From positions 1-33,975 of the forward strand of contig JASJED010000083.1 in the NCBI GenBank assembly GCA_030065585.1: 33,975 nt of DNA, in the 5' to 3' direction. The DNA comes from Desulfobacterales bacterium. Its GTDB lineage: Bacteria > Desulfobacterota > Desulfobacteria > Desulfobacterales > UBA5852. The notes beneath the pieces were generated by a model. That model searched no databases and was not told where the DNA came from. It saw only the letters and a list, made by a program, of their open reading frames with translations. The number at the start of each line of letters is the position of its first letter. Position 1 is the first letter of the stretch. Positions 33,531 to 33,975 of this stretch are shown here, piece by piece. A program made the translations under genes and the position numbers.

Positions 33531-33784
33531 TTGCAGGTCGACCCGTACCCCAGAGGACTGGACCCGGCTGACAAGCTCTGAGTGCCCCCGCCGACCTCCG
33601 CCAATGCTGCGGGTTTTCCCATCGCTCATCGACCGATCGAAGGTTAACGCGCTCCGCGCGCTAACGGTGCTCAGGGTTAAGGCACGCAACCGGCGTGCAT
33701 TTGCTCCTTATACGGCGTATTTCCTGACGCCCAGCCGTCCATGCGCCCTGATCCAGTTTTTATGATCGTTGCGCTGAAATCAAA
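33531..33784. other. Intergenic region after the flagellar cluster
   Basis: This 254-bp stretch contains no convincing gene. An 81-codon frame overlapping it (33520-33765) looks random. A 10-bp stem (33643-33652 with 33656-33665, one mismatch, 3-base loop) is the only clear structure. No sigma-54 or sigma-28 site is seen before the following small gene. Confidence 0.5.
33643..33665. repeat. Tight GC-rich hairpin
   Basis: GTTAACGCGC and GCGCGCTAAC flank a 3-base loop with one mismatch in ten pairs. There is no T run on either side, so it is not a typical intrinsic terminator. It is placed 110 bases after the last gene of the cluster and could end or stabilise that transcript. Confidence 0.45.
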
Positions 33785-33975
33785 ATGATCAAAATCCACC
33801 GACCAACCCGTCCCGCCTGCATCGCTTGTCGGCATTACTATGTTACGTGGGACCCTGGCCGGCCCTATGGCTGCCGCGTCTTAGGCTTCAAAAGCCGTAT
33901 CGCCCCCAACTTGATCGTCCGCCTAACAACGCCCGGCATGAACTGTCAGTGGTTTAGCCCTCAGACACGCAAAGC
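33785..33975 (+). CDS. Small four-cysteine protein (often annotated 'uracil-DNA glycosylase'), runs off the right edge
   Basis: ATG at 33785 opens a frame of 63 complete codons to the window end, with an in-frame stop at 33749-33751 upstream. Visible features are CIACRHYYVTWDPGRPYGCR and LGFKSRIAPN, with Cys at 12, 15, 30 and 54. The pattern C-x2-C-RHYYVTWD-PYGC-GFKS is one I know from a family of about 70-residue bacterial proteins. Database names often call these uracil-DNA glycosylase, which has no support in such a short protein. A zinc or iron-sulfur site is likely. The ribosome binding site is weak. The C-terminus is missing only because of the window edge. Confidence 0.8.
   Translation, partial: MIKIHRPTRPACIACRHYYVTWDPGRPYGCRVLGFKSRIAPNLIVRLTTPGMNCQWFSPQTRK

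Noticed and set aside
33520-33765. 81-codon + strand ORF after the three-repeat protein
   Set aside because: Composition is random (Arg/Pro/Thr rich), it overlaps the end of the preceding gene without a ribosome binding site and spans a hairpin.
1-33975. CRISPR arrays, tRNA or rRNA genes, transposase or phage genes
   Set aside because: No regularly spaced direct repeats, cloverleaf sequences, rRNA segments or mobile-element enzymes were seen; the only repeat-like element is the palindromic unit at 3075-3220.

Overview
The window is an almost uninterrupted bacterial flagellar gene cluster. All confidently recognised genes are on the + strand, from about 493 to 33530. The encoded P-ring and L-ring proteins (FlgI, FlgH, FlgA) show a diderm organism. 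The combination of FlhF/FlhG, FliA/FlgM, an NtrC-family regulator and several sigma-54 promoters suggests a polarly flagellated proteobacterium-like organism. Gene order and the moderately high GC content fit a delta-type lineage (Desulfobacterota, for example Desulfosarcina relatives). The lineage is inference, since no phylogenetic marker is present.

Layout. 1-492: left edge, holding the possible end of a minus-strand gene and a sigma-54 promoter. 493-8445: an NtrC-type regulator, then flgB, flgC, fliE, a 140-bp REP/MITE-like palindromic element, fliF, fliG, fliH, fliI and fliJ (rod base, MS ring, switch, export ATPase). 8446-12348: sigma-54 promoter, then fliK, flgD and flgE (hook length control, hook cap, hook). 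12349-17905: long hairpin, paired palindromes, sigma-54 promoter, then fliL, fliM, fliN, fliO, fliP, fliQ, fliR and flhB (switch and export gate). 18224-24366: flhA, flhF, flhG, fliA, a small hydrophilic protein and a membrane-anchored protein with a C-terminal helix-turn-helix-like end. 24367-29502: sigma-54 promoter, then flgF, flgG, flgA, flgH, flgI and flgJ (rod-binding part only). 29503-33530: sigma-28 promoter, then flgM, flgN, a possible 54-aa ORF, flgK, flgL and a secreted three-repeat protein. At the right edge a small four-cysteine protein runs out of the window.

Regulation read from sequence. Four sites match the -24/-12 sigma-54 pattern with exact GG-N10-GC spacing. They lie before the regulator itself, fliK, fliL and flgF. 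One good sigma-28 site lies before flgM. This is a typical flagellar hierarchy: an enhancer-binding protein with sigma-54 for basal body and hook genes, and FliA for flgM and late genes. The cluster lacks filament (fliC), cap (fliD), stator (motAB) and chemotaxis genes within the window.

Most unusual points: (1) FlhF has a degenerate GTPase core and a C-terminal extension resembling an Ada-type zinc-binding module, while FlhG lacks the N-terminal DQAxxLR activator motif; (2) the NtrC-type regulator has a receiver domain lacking two conserved phosphorylation-pocket residues; (3) a secreted protein with three LKxAG repeats follows flgL; (4) there are several small, poorly described ORFs embedded in the operon.
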